NCBI GenBank assembly: GCA_021298215.1
Contig: JAJTEE010000002.1
Coordinates: 62,001 to 126,000 of the forward strand
Source: Alphaproteobacteria bacterium
Lineage (GTDB): Bacteria; Pseudomonadota; Alphaproteobacteria; Paracaedibacterales; CAITNM01
Length of the DNA stretch: 64,000 bases
Direction of reading: 5' to 3'
Shown: one piece after another, positions 53,142 through 62,372 of the stretch
How positions within the stretch are numbered: position 1 is the stretch's first letter
Layout: each line of letters begins with the position of its first letter
Position numbers and translations under genes: made by a program
The notes under the pieces: generated by a model
Told to the model about the DNA's origin: nothing
What the model saw: the letters and a program-made list of their open reading frames with translations, nothing else
Database searches by the model: none

Positions 53142-53921
53142 ATGACTAGAATCATTCAAACTCCAAAATCAGCCCTAATTAATGTAATGTCTCAAGCTGT
53201 TTATAAAGCAGCGCGAGGACTAATACGTGATTTTGGTGAATTAGAACATTTACAAATTACTAAAAAATCTATAGGAGATTTTGTCAGTTCAGCTGACAAA
53301 CGCTCTGAGCAAATCCTTATTGATGAGTTACGCAAAGCGAGACCAGATTTCGGTTTCTTATGTGAAGAAGCGGGAGAGATAAAAGGAAAAGATTCAAGAC
53401 ACCGTTGGATTATTGATCCACTAGACGGCACTACGAATTTTTTGCATAGCAATCCCCATTTTGCCATCACCGTTGCTCTAGAGTTTGATGGAGAAATTAT
53501 CGCAGGCGTCACATACCAGCCGATTCTCGATGAACTTTTTTGGGCAGAAAAAGGTAAGGGCGCATTTTGCAATCAAAAAAGATTGCGTGTTTCAGGGCGA
53601 CGAGATTTAGAATCTCTACTCGTTTGCTGCGACTACGACCATCCAGTCGTAGAAGAGATTGATAGCAAAATTTCAGGTATTCGCTACACAGGAGCAGGCG
53701 CGCTTGACTTAGCGTATGTTGCCAGCGGCCGTTTCGACGTATGCTTTCTCATGGGCCTTAAACCATGGGACATGGCAACAGGCGCGCTTCTTGTGCGAGA
53801 AGCCGGGGGGGTGATTACAAACATGGATGGTCAGCATATGAACATTTATACAAGCTCTGTTTTATGCGGGAATGAGTTGCTACACAAAATGTTTTTACCT
53901 CTCGTAAATAATCATAAATAA
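53142..53921 (+). CDS. suhB: Inositol monophosphatase family protein SuhB
   Basis: 259 residues. Metal-binding motifs are complete: EEAGE, WIIDPLDGTTNFLH and PWDMATGALLVREAGG. In bacteria SuhB acts as inositol-1-phosphatase and as a partner in rRNA antitermination. The efp-suhB neighbourhood is common in alphaproteobacteria. Confidence 0.92.
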   Translation: MTRIIQTPKSALINVMSQAVYKAARGLIRDFGELEHLQITKKSIGDFVSSADKRSEQILIDELRKARPDFGFLCEEAGEIKGKDSRHRWIIDPLDGTTNFLHSNPHFAITVALEFDGEIIAGVTYQPILDELFWAEKGKGAFCNQKRLRVSGRRDLESLLVCCDYDHPVVEEIDSKISGIRYTGAGALDLAYVASGRFDVCFLMGLKPWDMATGALLVREAGGVITNMDGQHMNIYTSSVLCGNELLHKMFLPLVNNHK

Positions 53922-53975
53922 CGCTTGTGATTTATAAATAAAAACGATTATAAATAAATACTAAACGAAGTTCTG

Positions 53976-54929
53976 TTGTATTTTTTGCATTGGGCAATAG
54001 TTATATTGTTATTATTAGTAGGTTGTGCTGGCGGGCCTTCAGGTCCTCGCACGCCTATCGGCGGAATAGGTAAAGGATCAACAAAGAGTTATTATTGCCG
54101 TGGTGAATGGCATCATCCTCAAAATTATTATGAATACGACAAAACGGGCCTAGCCTCATGGTATGGCCCCGGCTTTCACGGAAAACCAAAACCCTATGGT
54201 GAAAAGTTTAATATGCACGGTATTTCTGCTGCTCATCGAACGCTACCTTTACCAACTGTAGTAAAAGTAACAAATTTACAAAACGGCAAATCAATCAACC
54301 TTGTGCTTGATGATCGTGGTCCTTTTGTTTATGAAGGACGAATTATTGACTTAAGTGTAGGAGCAGCAAAAGCATTAGGAACATACAGCAAAGGACTGGC
54401 AACCGTTAGAGTACAAAGCATTCCCGGAGAAAGCCGCATGCTATCAGATTATTTAGCTAAACACGGAAATCAAAGCGGAAAAATGAAAGATGGTAGAACG
54501 TGGCAGCAAGTTTACCAAGAAGAAATTGCTGGGAAATATAATAATTATGTTACAGATAATCCAAATCTCGTAAAATCTGCATTGCAAAAAAGTACAAAAA
54601 ATACATCAGCTACCCCATCAAAAACATTGGATGATGTTTTAAACTCAGTGACACCAAAAGTTAGTAACGCATCCTCTCCAAAAGCTGCACCTATAGGTGG
54701 AAAAACGTACATTAATTTGGGGAAGGCATTCGTACAAAAAAATAATGCTCAAAAAATCGCAGCTAGTTTACCCAAAGCATGGAATCCAACGATTCAATCA
54801 GTGCTTCATCCAAGCGGACAAACACTTTATAATGTAAAGATTGGACCTTTCAATAATCAATTATCTCAAGAACTTTTGAGAAAGATTCACAGCAAAGGCT
54901 TTTCACAAGCAATTATACTAGAGGACTAG
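53976..54929 (+). CDS. rlpA: RlpA-like lipoprotein with SPOR domain
   Basis: 317 residues. The start is TTG; the next residues form a short signal with lipobox LLVGC. The double-psi beta-barrel domain (TGLASWYGPGFHGKPKPYGE to LVLDDRGPF, about 50-125; cut here for length) keeps the catalytic acid and the DDRGPF motif. A low-complexity linker leads to a C-terminal SPOR domain (about 240-317) that binds stripped septal glycan strands. It acts in cell separation and lies 1 nt before dacA. Confidence 0.87.
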   Translation: MYFLHWAIVILLLLVGCAGGPSGPRTPIGGIGKGSTKSYYCRGEWHHPQNYYEYDKTGLASWYGPGFHGKPKPYGEKFNMHGISAAHRTLPLPTVVKVTNLQNGKSINLVLDDRGPFVYEGRIIDLSVGAAKALGTYSKGLATVRVQSIPGESRMLSDYLAKHGNQSGKMKDGRTWQQVYQEEIAGKYNNYVTDNPNLVKSALQKSTKNTSATPSKTLDDVLNSVTPKVSNASSPKAAPIGGKTYINLGKAFVQKNNAQKIAASLPKAWNPTIQSVLHPSGQTLYNVKIGPFNNQLSQELLRKIHSKGFSQAIILED

Positions 54930-54930
54930 A

Positions 54931-56139
54931 ATGCAGTTTTTAAAGTTTTTATTCATTTTATTTTTTAGCTTTATTACCACTAATAATGCAGAAGCAAAGG
55001 TTAAAAAAAATCCAGCACAAATTGCCAAAAAAAAGGAATCAAAAGAAAAAAATATTCTAGAGCCATATGGTGTTGAAGTTAACTCCACTCACGCCCTTTT
55101 AGTAGATCACCAAACCGGTAAAATTTTGCTTGAAAAAAATGCTAATCAGTCATTCGAGCCAGCGTCTATGACAAAAATCATGACTGCTTATATGGTAATG
55201 AAGGCGCTAAAAGAAGGGAGGATTAAACCTGAGTCACTCGTTACTATCTCAAGTAATGCACGCAGCATCGAAAAGGGTAGTAGTGATATGTTCTTGGAAA
55301 TTGGTGATCAAGTTAGCGTTCAAGACCTTTTGATGGGACTGATAATCGTCTCGGGAAATGACGCAGCCATTGCTTTAGCAGAATATCTAAGCGGCACACA
55401 AAGTGCCTTCGCATCTGACATGAATTATGTTGCAAAAGAATTAGGTTGCTCTCAAACAGAATTTAAAAATGCTAGTGGATTACCAGAAGAAGGACACCTT
55501 ACAACAGCCCATGACTTAATTATTATGAGCCAAAAAACGCTTGAAGATTTTCCAGAATGGTACAGTATTCATAAAGAATTAAAGTTTAAATATAGAAATA
55601 TAGAACAACCTAACAGGAACCTCTTACTGAATAAGAATATAGGATGCGATGGAGTTAAAACAGGATTCGCTTCAAAACCTGGTTATGGAATGGTTGCCTC
55701 TGCTGTGCAGAATGGACGCAGATTGTTTTTAGTTGTAACAGGTTTACACACAATGAAAGAACGCGCCGACGAGGCTTATCGCTTACTACAATGGGGATTT
55801 GGTACATTTGGAAATTACACCATCATGCCAGAAGGTAAATCTATACTTGAAATTCCTGTTCGTTATGGCTCACAAGAAATGGTGGAAATAATTGCTGATC
55901 AGCATCTATTAACTCTTCATCGTAATCGCATCCATCAAATAAAAGCTGCCATTAAATATCGAACTGTTTTAGAATCACCCTTTAAAGCAGGAACCCAGGT
56001 GGGTGAAGTCATACTTACGCACCCCGATTGGCAAGAGAAAGTTATTATTCCATTAGTGGCAAAAAAGGATATTTCAAGAGCATCTTTTTTAAGTAGAATA
56101 GGTCAGACGCTAAAATATCTTTTTCAAAAGGATTCCTAA
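54931..56139 (+). CDS. dacA: D-alanyl-D-alanine carboxypeptidase (PBP5/6 type)
   Basis: 402 residues. Signal peptide to about residue 22, a basic linker, then the peptidase domain: SMTK (S79 nucleophile, K82), SGN in IIVSGNDAA, and KTG in DGVKTGFAS. A C-terminal PBP5-like beta domain and an amphipathic end follow. It trims stem pentapeptides, so a peptidoglycan wall is made. It overlaps serC by 1 nt. Confidence 0.92.
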   Translation: MQFLKFLFILFFSFITTNNAEAKVKKNPAQIAKKKESKEKNILEPYGVEVNSTHALLVDHQTGKILLEKNANQSFEPASMTKIMTAYMVMKALKEGRIKPESLVTISSNARSIEKGSSDMFLEIGDQVSVQDLLMGLIIVSGNDAAIALAEYLSGTQSAFASDMNYVAKELGCSQTEFKNASGLPEEGHLTTAHDLIIMSQKTLEDFPEWYSIHKELKFKYRNIEQPNRNLLLNKNIGCDGVKTGFASKPGYGMVASAVQNGRRLFLVVTGLHTMKERADEAYRLLQWGFGTFGNYTIMPEGKSILEIPVRYGSQEMVEIIADQHLLTLHRNRIHQIKAAIKYRTVLESPFKAGTQVGEVILTHPDWQEKVIIPLVAKKDISRASFLSRIGQTLKYLFQKDS

Positions 56140-57227
56140 TGAGACCTTTTTTTAGTTCTGGCCCATGCGTTAAGCACGCTGGCTGGTCTTTAGAACAATT
56201 AAATCGCCCTTTTATAAACAGGTCTCATCGCAGCGATATTGCAAAAAAACATCTGAAATCTATTATTGATCGCCAACAAAAACTTTTAAATATACCTGAT
56301 GATTATAAATTAGCTATTGTGCCCGCCTCTGCCACAGGAGCGATGGAAATGGCCATGTGGTGCTTTTTAGGAAGTCGCGATGTTGACGTACACGTTATGG
56401 ATGTTTTCAGTAAAATTTGGGCTTATGATATTGAACGCCAGCTTAAAGTTCACACGCATATTTTTGAAGCTGAGTACGGCAATCTTCCGCAAATGCATCA
56501 CAACCCTAACCATGATTTAGTAATAGCCATCAGCGCTACAACTACTGGTGTTGCTTATCCACACACTGATTGGATTTTTAACGATCGACAAGGATTAGTT
56601 ATTGTAGATGCAACAGCAGCAGCTTTTTGCTTTGATATACCTTTTGAGAAATTTGATGTTGTGGCTTTTTCCTGGCAAAAAGGATTAGGAAGTGAAGCCG
56701 CCCATGGAATGCTTGCTCTTAGCCCACGGGCGTTGGAGCAGCTTGAAACCTATATACCGCCACGACCAATTCCGCGAATTATGAGCTTATGGCTAGATGA
56801 TAAAGTAAACTATGGAGTTTTTGAGGGCCTCACCCTAAATACACCTTCAATGTTATCGCTAGCTGATGTGGAATGCGCACTTGATTGGGCAGAAACTCTA
56901 GGGGGCGCAAAAGCTTTATATAAAAAATCAGCAGACAATGTATCTTTTCTATATGATTGGATTTTAAGAACTCCCAATTTATCTCCGATGACAACGAAAG
57001 ATATTCAGGCAAAAGGTGGAGCAGTTTGCTTTTTCGTGAATATATTCACTGCTTTTGATGAATATCGTGCTTTTGCAAAAAGCGTAGCTGATGAAAAGCT
57101 TCTTTTTGATATTGTTAATCATGCTCATTCAAAACCAAGCTTTAGAATTTGGTGCGGGCCAACCGTTGAAAAAAATGATCTGATGCAGCTGACTAAAATT
57201 TTTGAAGAAAAACTCGTTAACTCCTAG
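56139..57227 (+). CDS. serC: Phosphoserine aminotransferase
   Basis: 362 residues, PLP-dependent class V. The start RPFFSSGPCVKHAGW and the lysine in SWQKGLGSEAAHGM match the alphaproteobacterial SerC type. It makes phosphoserine from phosphohydroxypyruvate and also serves vitamin B6 synthesis. serA and serB are not seen next to it. The 3' end overlaps topA by 11 nt on the other strand. Confidence 0.88.
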   Translation: MRPFFSSGPCVKHAGWSLEQLNRPFINRSHRSDIAKKHLKSIIDRQQKLLNIPDDYKLAIVPASATGAMEMAMWCFLGSRDVDVHVMDVFSKIWAYDIERQLKVHTHIFEAEYGNLPQMHHNPNHDLVIAISATTTGVAYPHTDWIFNDRQGLVIVDATAAAFCFDIPFEKFDVVAFSWQKGLGSEAAHGMLALSPRALEQLETYIPPRPIPRIMSLWLDDKVNYGVFEGLTLNTPSMLSLADVECALDWAETLGGAKALYKKSADNVSFLYDWILRTPNLSPMTTKDIQAKGGAVCFFVNIFTAFDEYRAFAKSVADEKLLFDIVNHAHSKPSFRIWCGPTVEKNDLMQLTKIFEEKLVNS

Positions 57228-59586
57228 ACTTTGCTTTTGCTTTAAAACCGCTCGTCCTTGGTGAATTACGCTTTTTCTCTATAATAGCGATAGCCTCCTC
57301 CAAAGTAATCTCCATAAAGTTATACGCCCTAGGAATTGAGGTGAATGCTCCTTGATACTTTAAATAAGGACCAAATCGACCAATCCCCACTAAAATATCC
57401 TCTTTAGTTTCAGGATCTTTACCAATGAGTGCAGGCAAAGACGCAAGCTTAAGTGCTTGATCTAACGATAATGAATAAGGATCAAAACCTGGGGGTATAC
57501 TAACTCTTTTAGGCTTTTTGACGTCTTTTTGCTCCCATTGCAAATAAGGACCATATGGACCTTTACGTATTGTTATATCAACCTTTAGCTCAGGATCTTG
57601 CCCTAATACCATTACATCACTTACTTCTTGCATACCTTCTTCTGTACTCGCACTGCCATTAAGAGATTTTGTGTATTTACAATCAGGATAACGATTACAT
57701 CCAAGGAAAGGACCAAATTTGCTTAGCTTTAAAGAAAGCTGCCCTTCATTACATGTAGGACACGCCCTCGGATTTTCCTTGGACATATCAAACAAAGATG
57801 CTTCAAGATCTTTTTGCACATCATCAAGGACTTGACTGATTTTTAGAGGCTCAGCTTGCTTAACTGTATCGTGAAAAGGCATCCAGAAAGCATTCATTAC
57901 ATCTATCCATTGGCGTTTTCCACCTGATATATCATCAAGTTGCTCTTCAAGATCTGCTGTAAAGTCATACTGAATATATTTTGGGAAATAATGATTCAAA
58001 AAAGAGGTTACTAACCTTCCACGTTGATCTGGGTGAAATTGTCGTTTTTCAATACGTACATAGTCACGATCTTGAAGTGTTTGAATCAAAGAAACATATG
58101 TTGACGGACGGCCAATACCTAACTCTTCAAGTTTCTTCACAAGGCTTGCTTCTGTATAGCGTGGAGGCGGTTGTGTGAAGTGTTGCTCTGGCGTAACGGA
58201 ATTAATATTGATTGCTTCACCAACATTTAGCTGCGGTAACAAAAGTTCATCGTCTTCATCGGTCGTTTTTTCATCTTTATTTTCTTGGTCTTTACCTTCT
58301 TGATAAAGCTTTAAAAAGCCGTCAAACACAAGCGTAGAACCGGTAGCTCGCAATGTCGTTTGTTTGTCTTGCGAAATAATATCTACCCCTACTTGATCAA
58401 ACAATGCATTTTCCATTTGGCTTGCAACTGTCCTCTTCCAAATCAGCTCATAAAGTTTTAATTGGCCCTCATCAAGATAGGAAGATATTGATTTTGGAGT
58501 ACGCACAACGTCGGTTGGACGAATTGCTTCATGTGCTTCTTGTGCATTCTTCGCTTTGCTTTTATATAAGCGCGGCGAAGCGGGCAGATATTGCTTACCA
58601 AAATCTTTCTCAATAAATTCTCTTGCACCACTTAACGCTTCATTTGAAAGATTTACGCTATCTGTACGCATATAGGTAACCAAACCTATAGTCTCTCCAC
58701 CAACATCAACACCTTCATAAAGACGTTGTGCAATTTGCATGGTTTTCTTCGGGCTAAAACCTAGCTTTCTTGATGCTTCTTGTTGTAATGTTGAGGTTGT
58801 AAAAGGTGCAGCTGGATTACGTTTTACTTGTTTCTTTTCAATATCCGCTACGCTAAATGCTGACTGTTCAATTATCTTTGCTGCTGCTGTAGCTGTTTCT
58901 TCGTTTGGCAGATCAAACTTCTCTAATTTTTTGCCGTGCAAATAAGTAAGCTTAGCAAGAAAATTTGCATTTGTATTATGTGCGCATTGCGTTTCAACGG
59001 ACCAATATTCTTGAGTTTTAAAAGCTTCTATTTCCTGTTCACGCTCAACAATTAAACGCAAGGCCACAGATTGTACACGGCCAGCAGAACGAGCACCTGG
59101 TAATTTTCTCCATAAAATAGGCGATAAAGTAAAACCAACTAGATAATCTAGAGCTCGACGCGCTAAATACGCATCAACTAATTCTTTATTCACATCTCTT
59201 GGAGCTTTTAAGGCTTCCTGTACGGCTTTTTTAGTGATCTCGTTAAACACAATCCGTTGTACGTTTAAGCCTTTGGTTGCTTTCATTTCATCCAGCACTT
59301 GTTGAATATGCCAAGAAATAGCTTCTCCTTCACGATCCGGGTCGGTTGCAAGAAGAAGATTTTTTGCGCCCTTCATGGAAGCAATAATATCTTTCATACG
59401 CTTCTTGCCCTGATCATCAAGCTCCCAGATCATGGCAAAATTGTCCGCTGGATTTACTGATCCATTTTTTGATGGTAAATCGCGCACATGCCCATAACTC
59501 GCTATGACCTTGTAATCACTTCCTAGGTACTTATTAATAGTCTTAGCTTTTGAGGGGGACTCAACGATAACGACACTTTGCGTCAA
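57217..59586 (-). CDS. topA: DNA topoisomerase I
   Basis: 789 residues. Toprim domain at the start (VVIVESPSKAKTI), the active tyrosine in GLVTYMRTDS, and a zinc ribbon (CPTCNEGQ, then CNRYPDCKY). Two C-terminal topoisomerase repeats follow (RKGPYGPYLQWE and GRFGPYLKYQG). It relaxes negative supercoils. A 207-bp AT-rich gap upstream holds no clear feature. Confidence 0.95.
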   Translation of the reverse strand: MTQSVVIVESPSKAKTINKYLGSDYKVIASYGHVRDLPSKNGSVNPADNFAMIWELDDQGKKRMKDIIASMKGAKNLLLATDPDREGEAISWHIQQVLDEMKATKGLNVQRIVFNEITKKAVQEALKAPRDVNKELVDAYLARRALDYLVGFTLSPILWRKLPGARSAGRVQSVALRLIVEREQEIEAFKTQEYWSVETQCAHNTNANFLAKLTYLHGKKLEKFDLPNEETATAAAKIIEQSAFSVADIEKKQVKRNPAAPFTTSTLQQEASRKLGFSPKKTMQIAQRLYEGVDVGGETIGLVTYMRTDSVNLSNEALSGAREFIEKDFGKQYLPASPRLYKSKAKNAQEAHEAIRPTDVVRTPKSISSYLDEGQLKLYELIWKRTVASQMENALFDQVGVDIISQDKQTTLRATGSTLVFDGFLKLYQEGKDQENKDEKTTDEDDELLLPQLNVGEAININSVTPEQHFTQPPPRYTEASLVKKLEELGIGRPSTYVSLIQTLQDRDYVRIEKRQFHPDQRGRLVTSFLNHYFPKYIQYDFTADLEEQLDDISGGKRQWIDVMNAFWMPFHDTVKQAEPLKISQVLDDVQKDLEASLFDMSKENPRACPTCNEGQLSLKLSKFGPFLGCNRYPDCKYTKSLNGSASTEEGMQEVSDVMVLGQDPELKVDITIRKGPYGPYLQWEQKDVKKPKRVSIPPGFDPYSLSLDQALKLASLPALIGKDPETKEDILVGIGRFGPYLKYQGAFTSIPRAYNFMEITLEEAIAIIEKKRNSPRTSGFKAKAKSRS

Positions 59587-59793
59587 TGAAACCTCTATTT
59601 TTTAAATTTTTAATAAATTTATCCTTTTCAGGTGTGCACTTTAGCAAGACCTACATCTCATGACAAGTATTACATTAGCGACGTCGAAAGAAATAATTCA
59701 CAAGTAAAATGCTAACAGAGTATTTCCCAAATATAAATGCGATTTTCTTAAATGCAATAAAAAATTTATTAATTGCGATCGCAATTTATAATA

Positions 59794-60537
59794 TTAAAAG
59801 ATAAAGAATTGTTTGTCGCAAGCATAAAGCGGCAACTGTCCTGTCTGAGTAAAACCCAAATGTTGATATAAATTCAAGCTTGGTGTCATATTATGAGCCA
59901 CTATTATTTTTTTTCCCAAAGTTTTTGCCATGTTCATTTGGTATTTTGCAAGCTCTGTTCCGATACCCTTATTTCTAAAATTAGGAAAAACACCAATCCA
60001 ATATGAGCCAGCTTCACCCCCAATAAGAGAAAGCATCGCACATCCCACCGGCACCTCCTCAACATAGGCTAAAAGCAAGTGTGTTTTGGAAGAATTCAAA
60101 ACAGGCTTTAAAAAATTAAAAGCTAACATTTTATGATGACTAAAAACTTGAGAGGAAATTTCATCAAATATTAATAGTTCGTCTTCTTTTTCTATATTTC
60201 TTATCTTCATAAGAAGGCTTGGAGTATATTCAAAATTTTGCAAATCTTTAAAACTAGCCGTTACTAAGTCTATATTATGCAAACCTTGTTCTTGGACGAA
60301 TTGCTCAAAATCCACTTCCATTTGTTTTGATGGTAAGCACATAAAAGGAATATTTCGGCTTTTTAATTGATTAATTTTTGCATGATTTTTTGTATCAAAA
60401 CGCACAAAATTAAATACTGGCGATAAATAACCGCTAATAACGCTCAAATCTGGAGGCATTGTAATATCTGATCCATTTAAGCCACCTATATACTGGAATG
60501 TTTCCATAAGATGATTGAAGATTTGGTGCTTATTCAT
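59794..60537 (-). CDS. GNAT-family N-acetyltransferase
   Basis: 247 residues. The C-terminal GNAT fold has VPVGCAMLSLIGGEAGSYWI and the acetyl-CoA loop FRNKGIGTEL (Q/RxxGxG/A type). The N-terminal 110 residues look like a degenerate second GNAT-like half (PPDLSVISGYLSPVFNFVRF). Substrate unknown. It is 69 nt after the LuxR-type gene only in map order; both run leftwards, with that gene upstream. Confidence 0.75.
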   Translation of the reverse strand: MNKHQIFNHLMETFQYIGGLNGSDITMPPDLSVISGYLSPVFNFVRFDTKNHAKINQLKSRNIPFMCLPSKQMEVDFEQFVQEQGLHNIDLVTASFKDLQNFEYTPSLLMKIRNIEKEDELLIFDEISSQVFSHHKMLAFNFLKPVLNSSKTHLLLAYVEEVPVGCAMLSLIGGEAGSYWIGVFPNFRNKGIGTELAKYQMNMAKTLGKKIIVAHNMTPSLNLYQHLGFTQTGQLPLYACDKQFFIF

Positions 60538-60606
60538 AAAAATTCTTCGTTTTTAATTACTACCAAAAACTAACAATAAGCCTAGAGTAAAAGCTGTCCG
60601 GAAATT

Positions 60607-61356
60607 TTACTTACATGCTTGCAAAAGTTCGCGTAACTTTCGCTTATTACTAAAGCCACTTCTTGATTTAATGCGGTTTAAATAAGTTTCCACAGTTCTA
60701 GAAGAAAGATCGCACATGTTAGCAATTTCTTTATGCGAAAATCCTTGAAGTCTAAGCGTTAAGCACTTTAATTCCTGTGGTGTAATATGAACATTTCCAA
60801 AGCTACGACGTTGGTCCCCTTTCAAACACATTTTTTGATAATTAATATCTCTATTCTGCTCTGGAAGGAAAATTGGATTCTTTACTATTGCCTGAAAAAG
60901 ATCTGGTGCATGCATTGGAAAATTTATCATAAACGTCTTTATGGTCTCTAAATGACTCATATAGTAAGAGGAAGAGCTAGAAGATGCTTCTGACATTGCA
61001 ACAGCAATCATATCATAATAATCAGGATATCTTTTCACCAAGGTAAGCCCATGATTCCAGTTTTTTTCTTCTTTTGCCAAAACTATAGGCTCTCGAGGTA
61101 ATTTTTCATCCCATAAAAACCAATATGATTGCTCCTTTGCCATGGAAGAAAAAACCACTGGCTTATCAATATAAGAAGAATTAATAAATTTCAAAAATAA
61201 GCTTGGGTCACTCAATAAACAAGCAATACTACCATCCCTATAGCAGCGCAAATATTGAAAATAATTTAAATTATATGTTTTAAAAAAATCATTGGAAGAC
61301 TCTTTAACTTTTGGCCCTAATTGCAAAAGAGGATGATTATTCGCTATTTTAATCAT
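60607..61356 (-). CDS. LuxR-type transcriptional regulator
   Basis: 249 residues. The C-terminal LuxR/FixJ HTH (about 187-245) is clear: ITPQELKCLTLRLQGFSHKE, then ANMCDLSSRTVETYLNRI. The N-terminal 170 residues form an alpha/beta domain of autoinducer-binding size, but the typical AHL-contacting residues cannot be confirmed. No luxI gene is nearby, so it is a solo. The next gene downstream encodes a GNAT protein and may be its target. Confidence 0.82.
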   Translation of the reverse strand: MIKIANNHPLLQLGPKVKESSNDFFKTYNLNYFQYLRCYRDGSIACLLSDPSLFLKFINSSYIDKPVVFSSMAKEQSYWFLWDEKLPREPIVLAKEEKNWNHGLTLVKRYPDYYDMIAVAMSEASSSSSSYYMSHLETIKTFMINFPMHAPDLFQAIVKNPIFLPEQNRDINYQKMCLKGDQRRSFGNVHITPQELKCLTLRLQGFSHKEIANMCDLSSRTVETYLNRIKSRSGFSNKRKLRELLQACK

Positions 61357-61391
61357 AAATTTATAAAATAACTCTCAATAAAACAAAGAAT

Positions 61392-61417
61392 AAAAAAAGC
61401 TCGCTAAAAAAGCGAGC
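61392..61417 (-). terminator. Rho-independent terminator after rpsT
   Basis: Minus strand GCTCGCT and AGCGAGC form a seven-pair stem, followed by seven T (61392-61398). It closes the rpsT transcript. Confidence 0.9.
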
Positions 61418-61444
61418 CTAGTTTTTAAGCATTTATCTGTATAC

Positions 61445-61726
61445 TTAGGAAGCTATAGCTTTTAAGCGCGCAACCAAACGAGAAACTTTTCTTGCGACAA
61501 GATTTTTATGAATAATACCTGTTTTAGCAACCTTCATCATTGCGCTCTCTGCAGCAATAACAGCTGCTTTAGCCTCATCAAAAGAAACTGCTGGTACGTT
61601 ATGCATTCCCAAAGCTAGCTCAGCATTTTTTACAAAAGTACGCATGCGAGTCATACGATTGCGGTTCACCCCAGTACGACGAGCTGTTTGACGAATAGCT
61701 TTTTTTGAGTTTTTATGATTTGCCAT
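61445..61726 (-). CDS. rpsT: 30S ribosomal protein S20
   Basis: 93 residues, helical and basic: MANHKNSKKAIRQTARRTGV at the start and GIIHKNLVARKVSRLVARLK near the end are typical of bS20. It has its own strong promoter and terminator, the usual single-gene layout. Confidence 0.96.
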   Translation of the reverse strand: MANHKNSKKAIRQTARRTGVNRNRMTRMRTFVKNAELALGMHNVPAVSFDEAKAAVIAAESAMMKVAKTGIIHKNLVARKVSRLVARLKAIAS

Positions 61727-61755
61727 ACAAAAATTTTATAAATGTCCTAACCGAC

Positions 61756-61784
61756 TTTATAGAAAACCTTTGGGGTTTCGTCAA
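61756..61784 (-). promoter_or_regulatory. Promoter of rpsT
   Basis: Minus strand TTGACG (61779-61784), exactly 17 bp, TATAAA (61756-61761). Ten of twelve consensus positions match, the best promoter in the window. Confidence 0.82.
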
Positions 61785-61833
61785 GAAAAAAGCACATTTA
61801 GAATATTTTGAAAATTTCACGCAAAAAGAAGAA

Positions 61834-61909
61834 TGGCTCCCCGGAACGGACTCGAACCGCTGACCCAGTGGTTAACAGCCACTTGCTCTACCGACTGAGC
61901 TACCGGGGA
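61834..61909 (-). tRNA. tRNA-Asn (GUU)
   Basis: 76 nt including an encoded CCA. Acceptor TCCCCGG/CCGGGGA, D-loop AGCTCAGTCGGTAGAGC, anticodon stem AGTGG/CCACT with loop CTGTTAA (anticodon GTT), and T-arm GGTTCGAGTCC all pair. Confidence 0.97.
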
Positions 61910-61956
61910 ACGTGTATAATATCTACCACAAAAGCAGAGTGTTGAAAAGACACCGT

Positions 61957-62271
61957 TTAAATATTTGCTTCAATCCAAGATTTTATTTTCGGTTTTGGGT
62001 TTACTCCCACCAAGTTACTGATAGCTTGTCCGTTCTTAAATAGAATCATGGTAGGAATGCTACGTACGCCTAATTTGCTCGCTGTTTGTTGGTTTTGATC
62101 AATATTAACTTTTACGATTTTTGCTTTATTAGCAATTTCTGGCGCTAATTCTTCTAAAATTGGCGTCAGCATCCGGCACGGACCACACCATTCAGCCCAA
62201 AAATCCACAACAACTGGCTCTGAAGAGTTTAAAACTTCTTGATCAAAAGTTCCGTCGGTAACTGCTAACAT
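61957..62271 (-). CDS. trxA: Thioredoxin
   Basis: 104 residues. Active site WCGPC in [12 protein letters not shown], the cis-proline in [10 protein letters not shown], and the usual end [16 protein letters not shown]. It reduces protein disulfides with NADPH via thioredoxin reductase. It lies 47 nt before the tRNA-Asn gene. Confidence 0.96.
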   Translation of the reverse strand: MLAVTDGTFDQEVLNSSEPVVVDFWAEWCGPCRMLTPILEELAPEIANKAKIVKVNIDQNQQTASKLGVRSIPTMILFKNGQAISNLVGVNPKPKIKSWIEANI

Positions 62272-62372
62272 GCATATTCTCCTAAAAATAATACTTTATA
62301 ATTATAGACGTTTTTTATAGCTTTTACGAGGACTTTTGACAATACTTTAATTCTACCGCGCTATAAGGATTA

